This document shows positions 10,339 to 22,414 of a stretch of 64,000 nt of DNA, one piece after another. Source of the stretch: Aurelia coerulea (lineage: Eukaryota > Cnidaria > Scyphozoa > Semaeostomeae > Ulmaridae). Positions within the stretch are counted from its first letter, which is position 1, and each line of letters opens with the position of its first letter. The stretch is from positions 8,849,501 to 8,913,500 of the forward strand of contig CM076959.1 of NCBI GenBank assembly GCA_039566865.1, written 5' to 3'. The notes under the pieces are model-generated. The model was not told the origin of the DNA and searched no databases. It saw only the letters and a list, made by a program, of their open reading frames with translations. The position numbers were made by a program, and so were the translations under genes.

Positions 10339-13000
10339 TCCAGTAAAGCCCAAATAAGACTAAAGAAAAAGCTAATGTCTATAGTAACGTTTCAAAGAAT
10401 GGTTGCTGCAGTACTAATATAGTGATTTAAAAGAAGTAACTGGCAGGACTAAAGTTTTAAAGAGCGATGAGTGCAATACTCTTTGTAATAGAAATTGTAG
10501 CTACTAAATTCACACATTTTGTGCTTTTATTTTGTTTCCTTTTAGAAAATAAACATTTAATTAATCGATGTTTGTTTATGCAGTAAAGCCCAAATAAGAC
10601 TAAAGAAAAAGCTACTGTCTATAGTAACGTTTCAAAGAATGGTTGCTGCAGTACTAATATAGTGCTTTAAAAGAAGTAACTTGCAGAACTAAAGTTTTAA
10701 AGAACGATGAGTGCAATACTCTTTATAATACAAATTGTAGCTACTAAAGTACTTTAATTGACACTTTTTGTGTTTTAATTTTGTTTTTTTTTGAGAAAAT
10801 AAACATTTAATTAACCGATGTTTGTTTATGTAGTAAAGCCAAAATGAGACTAAAGAAAAAGCTAATGTCTATAATAATGTTTCAAAGAATGGTTGCTGCA
10901 GCACTAATATAGTGCTTTAAAAGAAGTAACTGGCAGAACTTAAGTTTTAAAGTACGATGAGTGCAATAGTTCTTCTAATATAAATTGTAGCTAATAAAGT
11001 ACGTTAAACAACAATTTTTGTGGTTTAAATTTGTTTTCTTTGAGAAAATAAACATTTAATTAATCGATGTTTGTTTATGCAGTAAATCTAAAATTGGACT
11101 AAAGAAGAAGCTAATGTCTATAGTAATGTTTCCAAGAATGGTTGCTGCAGCACTAATATAGTGCTTTAAAAAAGGAATTCGCAGAACTGAAGTTTTAAAG
11201 ACCGATGAGTGCAATACTCTTTACAATACAAATTGTAGCTACTAAAGTACGTTAATTCACACTTTTTGTGCTCTTATTTTGTTTTCTTTTAGAAAATAGA
11301 CATTTAATTAATTGATGTTTGTTTATGCAGTAAAGCCAAAATGAGCCACAAGAAAAAGCTACTGTCTATAGTAACGTTTCAAAGAATGGTTGCTGCAGTA
11401 CTAATATAGTGCTTTAAAAGAAGTAACTGGCAGAACTAAAGTTTTAAAGAACGATGAGTGCAATGCTCTTTAAAATACAAATTGTAGCTACTAAAGTACG
11501 TTAATCCACACTTTTTGTGCTTTTATTTTGTTTTCTTTTAGAAAATAAACATTTAATTAATCGATCCAGTAAAGCCCAAATAAGACTATAGAAAAAGCTA
11601 ATGTCTATAGTAACGTTTCAAAGAATGGTTGCTGCAGTACTAATATAGTGATTTAAAAGAAGTAACTGGCAGGACTAAAGTTTTAAAGAGCGATGAGTGC
11701 AATACTCTTTGTAATAGAAATTGTAGCTACTAAAGTACGTTAATTCACACATTTTGTGCTCTTATTTTGTTTTCTTTGAGAAAATAAACATTTAATTAAT
11801 CGATGTTTGTTTATGCAGTAAAGCCAAAATGAGACTAAAGAAAAAGCCAAATGTCTAAAGTAATGTTTCCAAAAATGGTTGCTGCAGCTCTAATATAGTG
11901 CTTTAAGAGAAGTAACTTGCAGAACTAAAGTTTTAAAGAACGATGAGTGCAATACTCTTTATAATACAAATTGTAGCTACTAAATTCACACATTTTGTGC
12001 TCTTATTTTGTTTTCTTTTAGAAAATAAACATTTAATTAATCGATGTTTATTTATGCAGTAAAGCCCAAATAAGACTAAAGAAAAAGCTAATGTCTATAG
12101 TAATGTTTCCAAGAATGGTTGCTGCAGCACTAATATAGTGCTATAGAAGAAGTAAATTGCAGAACTAAAGTTTTAAAGAACGATGAGTGCAATACTCTTT
12201 ATAATACAAATTGTAGCTACTAAAGTACGTTAATTCACACTTTTTGTGTTTTTATTTTGTTTTCTTTGAGAAAATAAACATTTAATTAATCGATGTTTGT
12301 TTATGCCTCAAAGCCAAACTGACGCTAAAAAAAAAACTAATGTCTATAGTAATGTTTCAAAGAAGGGTTGCTGCAGCACTAATATATTGCTATAAAAGAA
12401 GTAACTTGCAGAACTAAAGTTTTAAAGAACGATTAGTGCAATACTCTTTATAATACAAATTGTAGCTACTAAAGTACGTTCTTTCACTCTTTTTGTGCTT
12501 TTATTTTGTTTTCTTTGATAAAATAAACATTTAATTAATCGATGTAGTAAAGCTAAAAAGGGACTAAAGAAAAATCTATTGTCTATAGTTATGTTTTCAA
12601 GAATGGTTGCTGCAGCACCAAAATAGTGGTATAAAAGAAGAAACTGCCAGAACTAAACTTTTAAAGAATGATGAGTGCTTTACATTTTATAATATATAAT
12701 GTAGCTACTAAAGTACGTTAATCTACACTTTTTGTGTTTTAATTTTGTTTTCTTTGAGAAAAAAAACATTTAATTAACTGATGTTTTTTTATGCAGTAAA
12801 GCAAAAATGAGACTAAAGAAAAAGCTAATGTCTATAGTAATGTTTCAAAGAATGGTTGCTGCAGCACTAATATAGTGCTATAAAAGAAGTAACTTGCAGA
12901 ACTAAAGTTTTAAAGAACGATGAGTGCATTACCCTTTATAATAGAAATTGTAGCTACTAAAAAACGTTAATCCACACTTTTTGTAATTTAATTTTGTTTT
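10339..13000 (+). repeat. Array zone 2: mixed monomers
   Basis: This stretch continues the 249/239 mixture with CGATCCAG linkers (about 10339 and 11565), the 9-bp deletion type and the first AAAAAGGGACTAAAG unit (near 12555). No gene or non-satellite sequence is seen. Confidence 0.8.
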
Positions 13001-14603
13001 CTTTTGGAAAATAAACGTTTCATTATTCGATGTTTTTTGATGCACTAAATATAAATTGAGACGAAAGAAAAAGCTAATGTCTATAGTAATGTTTCAAAGA
13101 ATGGTTGCTGCAGCACTAAGATAGTGCTTTAAAAGAAGTAACTGGCAGGACTAAAGTTTTAAAGAACGATGAGTGCAATACTCTTTGTAATAGAAATTGT
13201 AGCTAATAAAGTACGTTAATCCACACTTTTTGTGTTTATATTTTGTTTTCTTTTGGAAAATAAACGTTTCATTATTCGATGTTTTTTGATGCACTAAATA
13301 TAAATTGAGACGAAAGAAAAAGCTAATGTCTATAGTAATGTTTCCAAGAATGGTTGCTGCAGCACTAAGATAGTCCTTTAAAAGAAGTAACTGGCAGGAC
13401 TAAAGTTTTAAAGAACGATGAGTGCAAAACTCTTTGTAATAGAAATTGTAGCTACGAAAGTACGTTAATCCACACTTTTTGTTCTTTTATTTTGTTTTCT
13501 TTGAGAAAATAAACATTTAATTAATCGATGTTTGTTTATGCAGTAAAGCCAAAATGAGCCACAAGAAAAAGCTAATGTCTATAGTAATGTTTCCAAGAAT
13601 GGTTGCTGCAGCACTAAGATAGTGCATAAAAAGAAGTAACTTGCAGGACTAAAGTTTTAAAGAACGATGAGTGCAATACTCTTTGTAATAGAAATTGTAG
13701 CTACTAAAGTACGTTGAACGACACTTTTTGTGCTTTTATTTTCTTTCCTTTGAGAAAATAAACTTTTAATTAATTGATGCAGTAAAGCCCAAATAACTGG
13801 CAGAACTAAAGTTTTAAAGAACGATGAGTGCAATACTCTTTTTAATATAAATTGTAGCTACTAAAGTACGTTGAACGACACTTTTTGTGCTTTTATTTTG
13901 TTTTCTTTTGGAAAATAAACGTTTCATTATTCGATGTTTTTGATGCACTAAATATAAATTGAGACGAAAGAAAAAGCTAATATCTATAGTAATGTTTCAA
14001 AGAATGGTTGCTGCAGTACTAATATAGTGATTTAAAAGAAGTAACTGGCAGGACTAAAGTTTTAAAGAGCGATGAGTGCAATACTCTTTGTAATAGAAAT
14101 TGTAGCTAATAAAGTACGTTAATCCACACTTTTTGTGTTTATATTTTGTTTTCTTTTGGAAAATAAACGTTTCATTATTCGATGTTTTTTGATGCACTAA
14201 ATATAAATTGAGACGAAAGAAAAAGCTAATGTCTATAGTAATGTTTCCAAGAATGGTTGCTGCAGCACTAAGATAGTGCTTTAAAAGAAGTAACTGGCAG
14301 GACTAAAGTTTTAAAGAACGATGAGTGCAATACTCTTTGTAATAGAAATTGTAGCTACGAAAGTACGTTAATCCACACTTTTTGTTCTTTTATTTTGTTT
14401 TCTTTGAGAAAATAAACATTTAATTAATCGATGTTTGTTTATGCAGTAAAGCCAAAATGAGCCACAAGAAAAAGCTAATGTCTATAGTAATGTTTCCAAG
14501 AATGGTTGCTGCAGTACTAATAAAGTGATTTAAAAGAAGTAACTGGCAGGACTAAAGTTTTAAAGAGCGATGAGTGCAATACTCTTTGTAATAGAAATTG
14601 TAG
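13000..14603 (+). repeat. Array zone 3a: CATTATTCGATG subfamily with 3-unit repeats
   Basis: Units with TTTTGGAAAATAAACG, TTTCATTATTCG and GATGCACTAAATATAA dominate. The marker TTTTTGTTCTTTT recurs with its G at 13481, 14384 and 15130. The 746-bp step equals three full units, and the 903-bp step equals three full units plus one 157-bp truncated unit. Confidence 0.8.
13662..13818 (+). repeat. Truncated 157-bp monomer (82-bp deletion), copy 1
   Basis: The linker CCCAAATAA joins directly to CTGGCAGAAC. Against an intact 239-bp unit exactly 82 bases are missing, from GACTAAAG through the dyad core to GAAGTAA. TAA is present at both ends of the lost segment, which suggests a microhomology-mediated deletion. 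The unit therefore lacks the overlapping palindromes altogether. Confidence 0.88.
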
Positions 14604-16390
14604 CTACTAAAAAACGTTAATCCACACTTTTTGTGTTTTAATTTTGTTTTCTTTTGGAAAATAAACGTTTCATTATTCGATGTTTTTGATGCACTAAATA
14701 TAAATTGAGACGAAAGAAAAAGCTAATATCTATAGTAATGTTTCAAAGAATGGTTGCTGCAGCACTAAGATAGTGCTTTAAAAGAAGTAACTGGCAGGAC
14801 TAAAGTTTTAAAGAACGATGAGTGCAATACTCTTTGTAATAGAAATTGTAGCTAATAAAGTACGTTAATCCACACTTTTTGTGTTTATATTTTGTTTTCT
14901 TTTGGAAAATAAACGTTTCATTATTCGATGTTTTTTGATGCACTAAATATAAATTGAGACGAAAGAAAAAGCTAATGTCTATAGTAATGTTTCCAAGAAT
15001 GGTTGCTGCAGCACTAAGATAGTGCTTTAAAAGAAGTAACTGGCAGGACTAAAGTTTTAAAGAACGATGAGTGCAATACTCTTTGTAATAGAAATTGTAG
15101 CTACGAAAGTACGTTAATCCACACTTTTTGTTCTTTTATTTTGTTTTCTTTGAGAAAATAAACATTTAATTAGTCGATGTTTGTTTATGCAGTAAAGCCA
15201 AAATGAGCCACAAGAAAAAGCTAATGTCTATAGTAATGTTTCCAAGAATGGTTGCTGCAGCACTAAGATAGTGCATAAAAAGAAGTAACTGGCAGGACTA
15301 AAGTTTTAAAGAACGATGAGTGCAATACTCTTTGTAATAGAAATTGTAGCTAATAAGGTACGTTAATCCACACTTTTTGTGTTTATATTTTTTTTCTTTT
15401 GGGAAATAAACGTTTAATTAATCGATGTCTGTTTATGCAGTAAAGCCAAAATGAGACTAAAGAAAAAGCCAATGTCTATAGTAATGTTTCAAAGAATGGT
15501 TGCTGCAGCACTAATATAGTGCTATTAAAGAAGTAACTTGCAGAAGTAAAGTTTAAAGAACGATGAGTGCAATACTCTATATAATATAAATTGTAGCTAC
15601 TAAAGTACGTTGAACGACACTTTTTGTGCTTTTATTTTCTTTCCTTTGAGAAAATAAACTTTTAATTAATTGATGCAGTAAAGCCCAAATAACTGGCACA
15701 ACTAAAGTTTTAAAGAACGATGAGTGCAATACTCTTTATAATATAAATTGTAGCTACTAAAGTACGTTGAACGACACTTTTTGTGCTTTTATTTTGTTTT
15801 CTTTAAGAAAATAAACTTTTAATAAATCGATGCAGTAAAGCCCAAATAAGACTAAAGAAAGAGCTAATGTCTATAGTAACGTTTCAAAGAATGGTTGCTG
15901 CAGTACTAATATAGTGATTTAAAAGAAGTAACTGGCAGGACTAAAGTTTTAAAGAGCGTTGAGTGCAATACTCTTTGTAATAGAAATTGTAGCTACTAAA
16001 GTACGTTCTTTCACTCTTTTTGTGCTTTTATTTTGTTTTCTTTGATAAAATAAACATTTAATTAATTGATGTAGTAAAGCTAAAAAGGGACTAAAGAAAA
16101 ATCTATTGTCTATAGTTATGTTTTCAAGAATGGTTGCTGCAGCACCAAAATAGTGGTATAAAAGAAGAAACTGCCAGAACTAAACTTTTAAAGAATGATG
16201 AGTGCTATACAATTTATAATATAAAATGTAGCTACTAAAGTACGTTAATCTACACTTTTTGTGTTTTAATTTTGTTTTCTTTGAGAAAATAAACATTTAA
16301 TTAATCGATGTTTGTTTATGCAGTAAAGCAAAAATGAGACTAAAGAAAAAGCCAAATGTCTATAGTAATGTTTCCAAAAATGGTTTCTGC
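14604..16390 (+). repeat. Duplicated block, copy 1 (offset 4218 bp)
   Basis: Markers pair with 18822-20608 at a constant 4218 bp: CTACTAAAAAACG (14604/18822), GTTCTTTT (15130/19348), AAGCCCAAAT before the 82-bp deletion (15681/19899), AAAAAGGGACTAAAG (near 16080/20298) and GAATGATGAGTGCTATAC (16193/20411). Single-base insertions and deletions near 15390 and 15553 cancel each other. A patch near 16121-16190 does not match its partner. Confidence 0.88.
15558..15714 (+). repeat. Truncated 157-bp monomer, copy 2
   Basis: It has the same 82-bp deletion junction as 13662-13818, here followed by CTGGCACAAC. It lies inside the 4218-bp-offset duplication and pairs with 19776-19932. Confidence 0.88.
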
Positions 16391-16442
16391 AGCACTAATA
16401 TAGTGCTTTAAAAGAAGAAACTGGCAGGACTAAAGTTTTAAA

Positions 16443-16663
16443 GAGGGATGAGTGCAATACTCTTTGCAATAGAAATTGTAGCTAATAACGTACGTTAATC
16501 CACACTTTTTGTGTTTTAATTTTGTTTTCTTTGAGAAAATAAACATTTAATTAACTGATGTTTTTTTATGCAGTAAAGCCAAAATGAGACTAAAGAAAAA
16601 GCTAATATACTAATACTAATATAGTGCTTTAAAAGAAGAAACTGGCAGGACTAAAGTTTTAAA
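16443..16663 (+). repeat. Monomer with 28-bp deletion (221 bp)
   Basis: GCTAATATACTAATACTAAT runs directly into ATAGTGC. The segment with CTATAG, GTTTCCAAG, GGTTGCTGCAG and the left dyad arm is lost or rewritten. The flanking units share the marker GAGGGATGAG. It was seen once. Confidence 0.75.
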
Positions 16664-18821
16664 GAGGGATGAGTGCAATACTCTTTGCAATAGAAATTGT
16701 AGCTAATAAAGTACGTTAATCCACACTTTTTGTGTTTTAATTTTGCTTTCTTTGAGAAAATAAACATTTAATTAACTGATGTTTTTTTATGCAGTAAAGC
16801 CAAAATGAGACTAAAGAAAAAGCTAATGTCTATAGTAATGTTTCAAAGAATGGTTGCTGCAGCACTAATATAGTGCTATAAAAGAAGTAACATGCAGAAC
16901 TAAAGTTTTAAAGAACGATGAGTGCATTACCCTTTATAATAGAAATTGTAGTTACTAAAAAACGCTATTCCACACTTTTTGTGTTTTAATGTTGTTTTCT
17001 TTTGGAAAATAAACGTTTCATTATTCGATGTTTTTTGATGCACTAAATATAAATTGAGACGAAAGAAAAAGCTAATGTCTATAGTAATGTTTCAAAGAAT
17101 GGTTGCTGCAGCACTAAGATAATGCACTAAAAGAAGTAACTGGCAGGACTAAAGTTTTAAAGAACGATGAGTGCAATACTCTTTGTAATAGAAATTGTAG
17201 CTAATAAAGTACGTTAATCCACACTTTTTGTGTTTATATTTTGTTTTCTTTTGGAAAATAAACGTTTAATTAATCGATGTCTGTTTATGCAGTAAAGCCA
17301 AAATGAGACTAAAGAAAAAGCTAATGTCTATAGTAATGTTTCAAAGAATGGTTGCTGCAGCACTAATATAGTGCTATTAAAGAAGTAACTTGGAGAACTA
17401 AAGTTTTAAAGAACGATGAGTGCAATACTCTTTATAATATAAATTGTAGCTACTAAAGTTAGTTGAACGACACTTTTTGTGCTTTTATTTTCTTTCCTTT
17501 GAGAAAATAAACTTTTAATTAATTGATGCAGTAAAGCCCAAATAACTGGCAGAACTAAAGTTTTAAAGAACGATGAGTGCAATACTCTTTATAATACAAA
17601 TTGGAGCTACTAAAGTACGTTGAACGACACTTTTTGTGCTTTTATTTTATTTTCTTTAAGAAAATAAGCTTTTAATTAATCGATGCAGTAAAGCCCAAAT
17701 AAGACTAAAGAAAAAGCTAATGTCTATAGTAACGTTTCAAAGAATGGTTGCTGCAGTACTAATATAGTGATTTAAAAGAAGTAACTGGCAGGACTAAAGT
17801 TTTAAAGAGTGATAAGTGCAATACTCTTTGTAATAGAAATTGTAGCTACTAAAGTACGTTAATCCACACTTTTTGTGATTATATTTTGTTTTCTTTGATA
17901 AAATAAACATTTAATTAATCGATGTAGTAAAGCTAAAATGAGACTAAAGAAAAAGCCAATGTTTATAGTAATGTTTCAAAGAATGGTTGCTGCAGCACTA
18001 TAATAGTGCTATATAAGAAGCAACTTGCAGAAGTAAAGTTTTAAAGAACGATGAGTGCAATACTCTTTATAATATAAATTGTAGCTACTAAAGTACGTTG
18101 AACGACACTTTTTGTGCTTTTATTTTCTTTCCTTTGAGAAAATAAACTTTTAATTAATTGACGCAGTAAAGCCCAAATAAAACTAAAGAAAAAGCTAATG
18201 TCTATAGTAATGTTTCCAAGAATGGTTGCTGCAGCACTAATATAGTGCTATATAAGAAGTAAATTGCAGAACTAAATTTTTAAAGAACGATGAGTGCAAA
18301 ACTCTTTGTAATAGAAATTGTAGCTACTAAAGTACGTTTATCCACACTTTTAGTGTTTATATTTTGTTTTCTTTTGGAAAATAAACGTTTCATTATTCGA
18401 TGTTCTTTGATGCACAAAATATAAATTGAGACGAAAGAAAAAGCTAATGTCTATAGTAATGTTTCCAAGAATGGTTGCTGCAGCACTAAGATAGTGCTTT
18501 AAAAGAGGTAACTGGCAGCACTAAAGTTTTAAAGAACGATGATTGCAATACTCTTTCTAATAGAAAGTGTAGCTAATAAAGTACGTTAATCGACACTTTT
18601 TGTGTTTTAATTTTGTTTTCTTTGAGAAAAGAAACATTTAATTAATCGATGTCTGTTGATGCAGTAAAGCCAAAATGAGACTAAAGAAAAAGCCAATGTC
18701 TATAGTAATGTTTCAAAGAATGGTTGCTGCAGCACTAATATAGTGCTATTAAAGAAGTAACATGGAGAACTAAAGTTTTAAAGAACGATGAGTGCAATAC
18801 CCTTTATAATAGAAATTGTAG
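16664..18821 (+). repeat. Array zone 3b: mixed monomers between the 4218-bp copies
   Basis: The stretch holds GAGTGCATTACCC, CATTATTCG and short-linker units, one truncated unit, and the loop-variant dyad AGCACTA-TAA-TAGTGCT at 17994-18010. The marker TGTTCTTTGATGCAC first occurs here (18401) and recurs at 21009, 23010 and 26823. Confidence 0.8.
17411..17567 (+). repeat. Truncated 157-bp monomer, copy 3
   Basis: It has the same 82-bp deletion junction, with the same TTTTCTTTCC and TTAATTGATGCAG context upstream. Confidence 0.88.
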
Positions 18822-20608
18822 CTACTAAAAAACGTTAATCCACACTTTTTGTGTTTTAATTTTGTTTTCTTTTGGAAAATAAACGTTTAATTATTCGATG
18901 TTTTTGATGCACTAAATATAAATTGAGACGAAAGAAAAAGCTAATATCTATAGTAATGTTTCAAAGAATGGTTGCTGCAGCACTAAGATAGTGCTTTAAA
19001 AGAAGTAACTGGCAGGACTAAAGTTTTAAAGAACGATGAGTGCAATACTCTTTGTAATAGAAATTGTAGCTAATAAAGTACGTTAATCCACACTTTTTGT
19101 GTTTATATTTTGTTTTCTTTTGGAAAATAAACGTTTCATTATTCGATGTTTTTTGATGCACTAAATATAAATTGAGACGAAAGAAAAAGCTAATGTCTAT
19201 AGTAATGTTTCCAAGAATGGTTGCTGCAGCACTAAGATAGTGCTTTAAAAGAAGTAACTGGCAGGACTAAAGTTTTAAAGAACGATGAGTGCAATACTCT
19301 TTGTAATAGAAATTGTAGCTACGAAAGTACGTTAATCCACACTTTTTGTTCTTTTATTTTGTTTTCTTTGAGAAAATAAACATTTAATTAATCGATGTTT
19401 GTTTATGCAGTAAAGCCAAAATGAGCCACAAGAAAAAGCTAATGTCTATAGTAATGTTTCCAAGAATGGTTGCTGCAGCACTAAGATAGTGCATAAAAAG
19501 AAGTAACTGGCAGGACTAAAGTTTTAAAGAACGATGAGTGCAATACTCTTTGTAATAGAAATTGTAGCTAATAAGGTACGTTAATCCACACTTTTTGTGT
19601 TTATATTTTTTTCTTTTGGGAAATAAACGTTTAATTAATCGATGTCTGTTTATGCAGTAAAGCCAAAATGAGACTAAAGAAAAAGCCAATGTCTATAGTA
19701 ATGTTTCAAAGAATGGTTGCTGCAGCACTAATATAGTGCTATTAAAGAAGTAACTTGCAGAAGTAAAGTTTTAAAGAACGATGAGTGCAATACTCTTTAT
19801 AATATAAATTGTAGCTACTAAAGTACGTTGAACGACACTTTTTGTGCTTTTATTTTCTTTCCTTTGAGAAAATAAACTTTTAATTAATTGATGCAGTAAA
19901 GCCCAAATAACTGGCACAACTAAAGTTTTAAAGAACGATGAGTGCAATACTCTTTATAATATAAATTGTAGCTACTAAAGTACGTTGAACGACACTTTTT
20001 GTGCTTTTATTTTGTTTTCTTTAAGAAAATAAACTTTTAATAAATCGATGCAGTAAAGCCCAAATAAGACTAAAGAAAGAGCTAATGTCTATAGTAACGT
20101 TTCAAAGAATGGTTGCTGCAGTACTAATATAGTGATTTAAAAGAAGTAACTGGCAGGACTAAAGTTTTAAAGAGCGATGAGTGCAATACTCTTTGTAATA
20201 GAAATTGTAGCTACTAAAGTACGTTCTTTCACTCTTTTTGTGCTTTTATTTTGTTTTCTTTGATAAAATAAACATTTAATTAATCGATGTAGTAAAGCTA
20301 AAAAGGGACTAAAGAAAAATCTATTGTCTATAGTTATGTTTCCAAGAATGGTTGCTGCAGCACTAAGATAGTGCTTTAAAAGAAGTAACTGGCAGGACTA
20401 AAGTTTTAAAGAATGATGAGTGCTATACAATTTATAATATAAAATGTAGCTACTAAAGTACGTTAATCTACACTTTTTGTGTTTTAATTTTGTTTTCTTT
20501 GAGAAAATAAACATTTAATTAATCGATGTTTGTTGATGCAGTAAAGCAAAAATGAGACTAAAGAAAAAGCCAAATGTCTATAGTAATGTTTCCAAAAATG
20601 GTTGCTGC
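18822..20608 (+). repeat. Duplicated block, copy 2 (offset 4218 bp)
   Basis: This is the partner of 14604-16390. It carries a replaced patch at about 20341-20405 (see findings). Confidence 0.88.
19776..19932 (+). repeat. Truncated 157-bp monomer, copy 4
   Basis: It has the same deletion junction and shares the private CTGGCACAAC variant with 15558-15714, exactly 4218 bp away. Confidence 0.88.
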
Positions 20609-22120
20609 AGCACTATAATAGTGCTATATAAGAAGCAACTTGCAGAAGTAAAGTTTTAAAGAACGATGAGTGCAATACTCTTTATAATATAAATTGTAAA
20701 GTACGTTGAACGACACTTTTTGTGCTTTTATTTTCTTTCCTTTGAGAAAATAAACTTTTAATTGATTGATGCAGTAAAGCCCAAATAAAACTAAAGAAAA
20801 AGCTAATGTCTATAGTAATGTTTCCAAGAATGGTTGCTGCAGCACTAATATAGTGCTATAAAAGAAGTAAATTGCAGAACTAAATTTTTAAAGAACGATG
20901 AGTGCAAAACTCTTTGTAATAGAAATTGTAGCCAATAAAGTACGTTAATCCACACTTTTAGTGTTTGTATTTTGTTTTCTTTTGGAAAATAAACGTTTCA
21001 TTATTCGATGTTCTTTGATGCACAAAATATAAATTGAGACGAAAGAAAAAGCTAATGTCTATAGTAATGTTTCCAAGAATGGTTGCTGCAGCACTAAGAT
21101 AGTGCTTTAAAAGAGGTAACTGGCAGCACTAAAGTTTTAAAGAACGATGATTGCAATACTCTTTGTAATAGAAAGTGTAGCTAATAAAGTACGTTAATCG
21201 ACACTTTTTGTGTTTTAATTTTGTTTTCTTTGAGAAAAGAAACATTTAATTAATCGATGTCTGTTTATGCAGTAAAGCCAAAATGAGACTAAAGAAAAAG
21301 CCAATGTCTATAGTAATGTTTCAAAGAATGGTTGCTGCAGCACTAATATAGTGCTATTAAAGAAGTAACATGGAGAACTAAAGTTTTAAAGAACGATGAG
21401 TGCAATACTCTTTATAATATAAATTGTAGCTACTAATGTACGTTAATCCACACTTTTTGTGCTTTTATTTTGTTTTCTTTGATAAAATAAACATTTAATT
21501 AATCGATGTAGTAAAGCTAAAATGAGACTAAAGAAAAAGCCAATGTTTATAGTAATGTTTCAAAGAATGGTTGCTGCAGCACTAATATAGTGCTATAAAA
21601 GAAGTAACTTGCAGAAGTAAAGTTTTAAAGAACGATGAGTGCAATACTCTTTATAATATAAATTGTAGCTACTAAAGTACGTTGAACGACACTTTTTGTG
21701 CTTTTATTTTCTTTCCTTTGAGAAAATAAACTTTTAATTAATTGATGCAGTAAAACCCAAATAACTGGCAGAATTAAAGTTTTAAAGAACGATGAGTGCA
21801 ATACTCTTTATAATACAAATTGTAGCTACTAAAGTACGTTGAACGACACTTTTTGTGCTTTTATTTTGTTTTCTTTAAGAAAATAAACTTTTAATTAATC
21901 GATGCAGTAAAGCCCAAATAAGACTAAAGAAAAAGCTAATGTCTATAGTAACGTTTCAAAGAATGGTTGCTGCAGTACTAATAAAGTGATTTAAAAGAAG
22001 TAACTGGCAGGACTAAAGTTTTAAAGAGCAATGAGTGCAATACTCTTTGTAATAGAAATTGTAGCTACTAAAGTACGTTAATCCACACTTTTTGTGATTT
22101 TATTTTGTTTTCTTTGATAA
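20609..22120 (+). repeat. Array zone 3c: mixed monomers
   Basis: The stretch starts with another AGCACTA-TAA-TAGTGCT dyad (20609-20625). It includes a unit missing GCTACTA before AAGTACG (near 20697). It repeats the order of variants seen near 18000-18770. No gene is seen. Confidence 0.8.
21630..21786 (+). repeat. Truncated 157-bp monomer, copy 5
   Basis: It has the same deletion junction, with private changes AAAACCC in the linker and GAATTAAAG after the junction. Confidence 0.87.
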
Positions 22121-22258
22121 AATAAACTTTTAATTAATCGATGTAGTAAAGCAAGACTAAAGAAAAAGCCAATGTTTATAGTAATGTTTCAAAGAATGGT
22201 TGCTGCAGCACTAATATAGTGCTATAAAAGAAGTAACTTGCAGAAGTAAAGTTTTAAA

Positions 22259-22414
22259 GAACGATGAGTGCAATACTCTTTATAATATAAATTGTAGCTA
22301 CTAAAGTACGTTGAACGACACTTTTTGTGCTTTTTTTTCTTTCCTTTGAGAAAATAAACTTTTAATTAATTGATGCAGTAAAGCCCAAATAACTGGCAGA
22401 ACTAAAGTTTTAAA
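22259..22414 (+). repeat. Truncated monomer (156 bp), copy 6
   Basis: It has the same 82-bp deletion. It is one base shorter because the usual TTTTATTTTC is an uninterrupted run of eight T. It is duplicated at 26073-26228. Confidence 0.87.
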
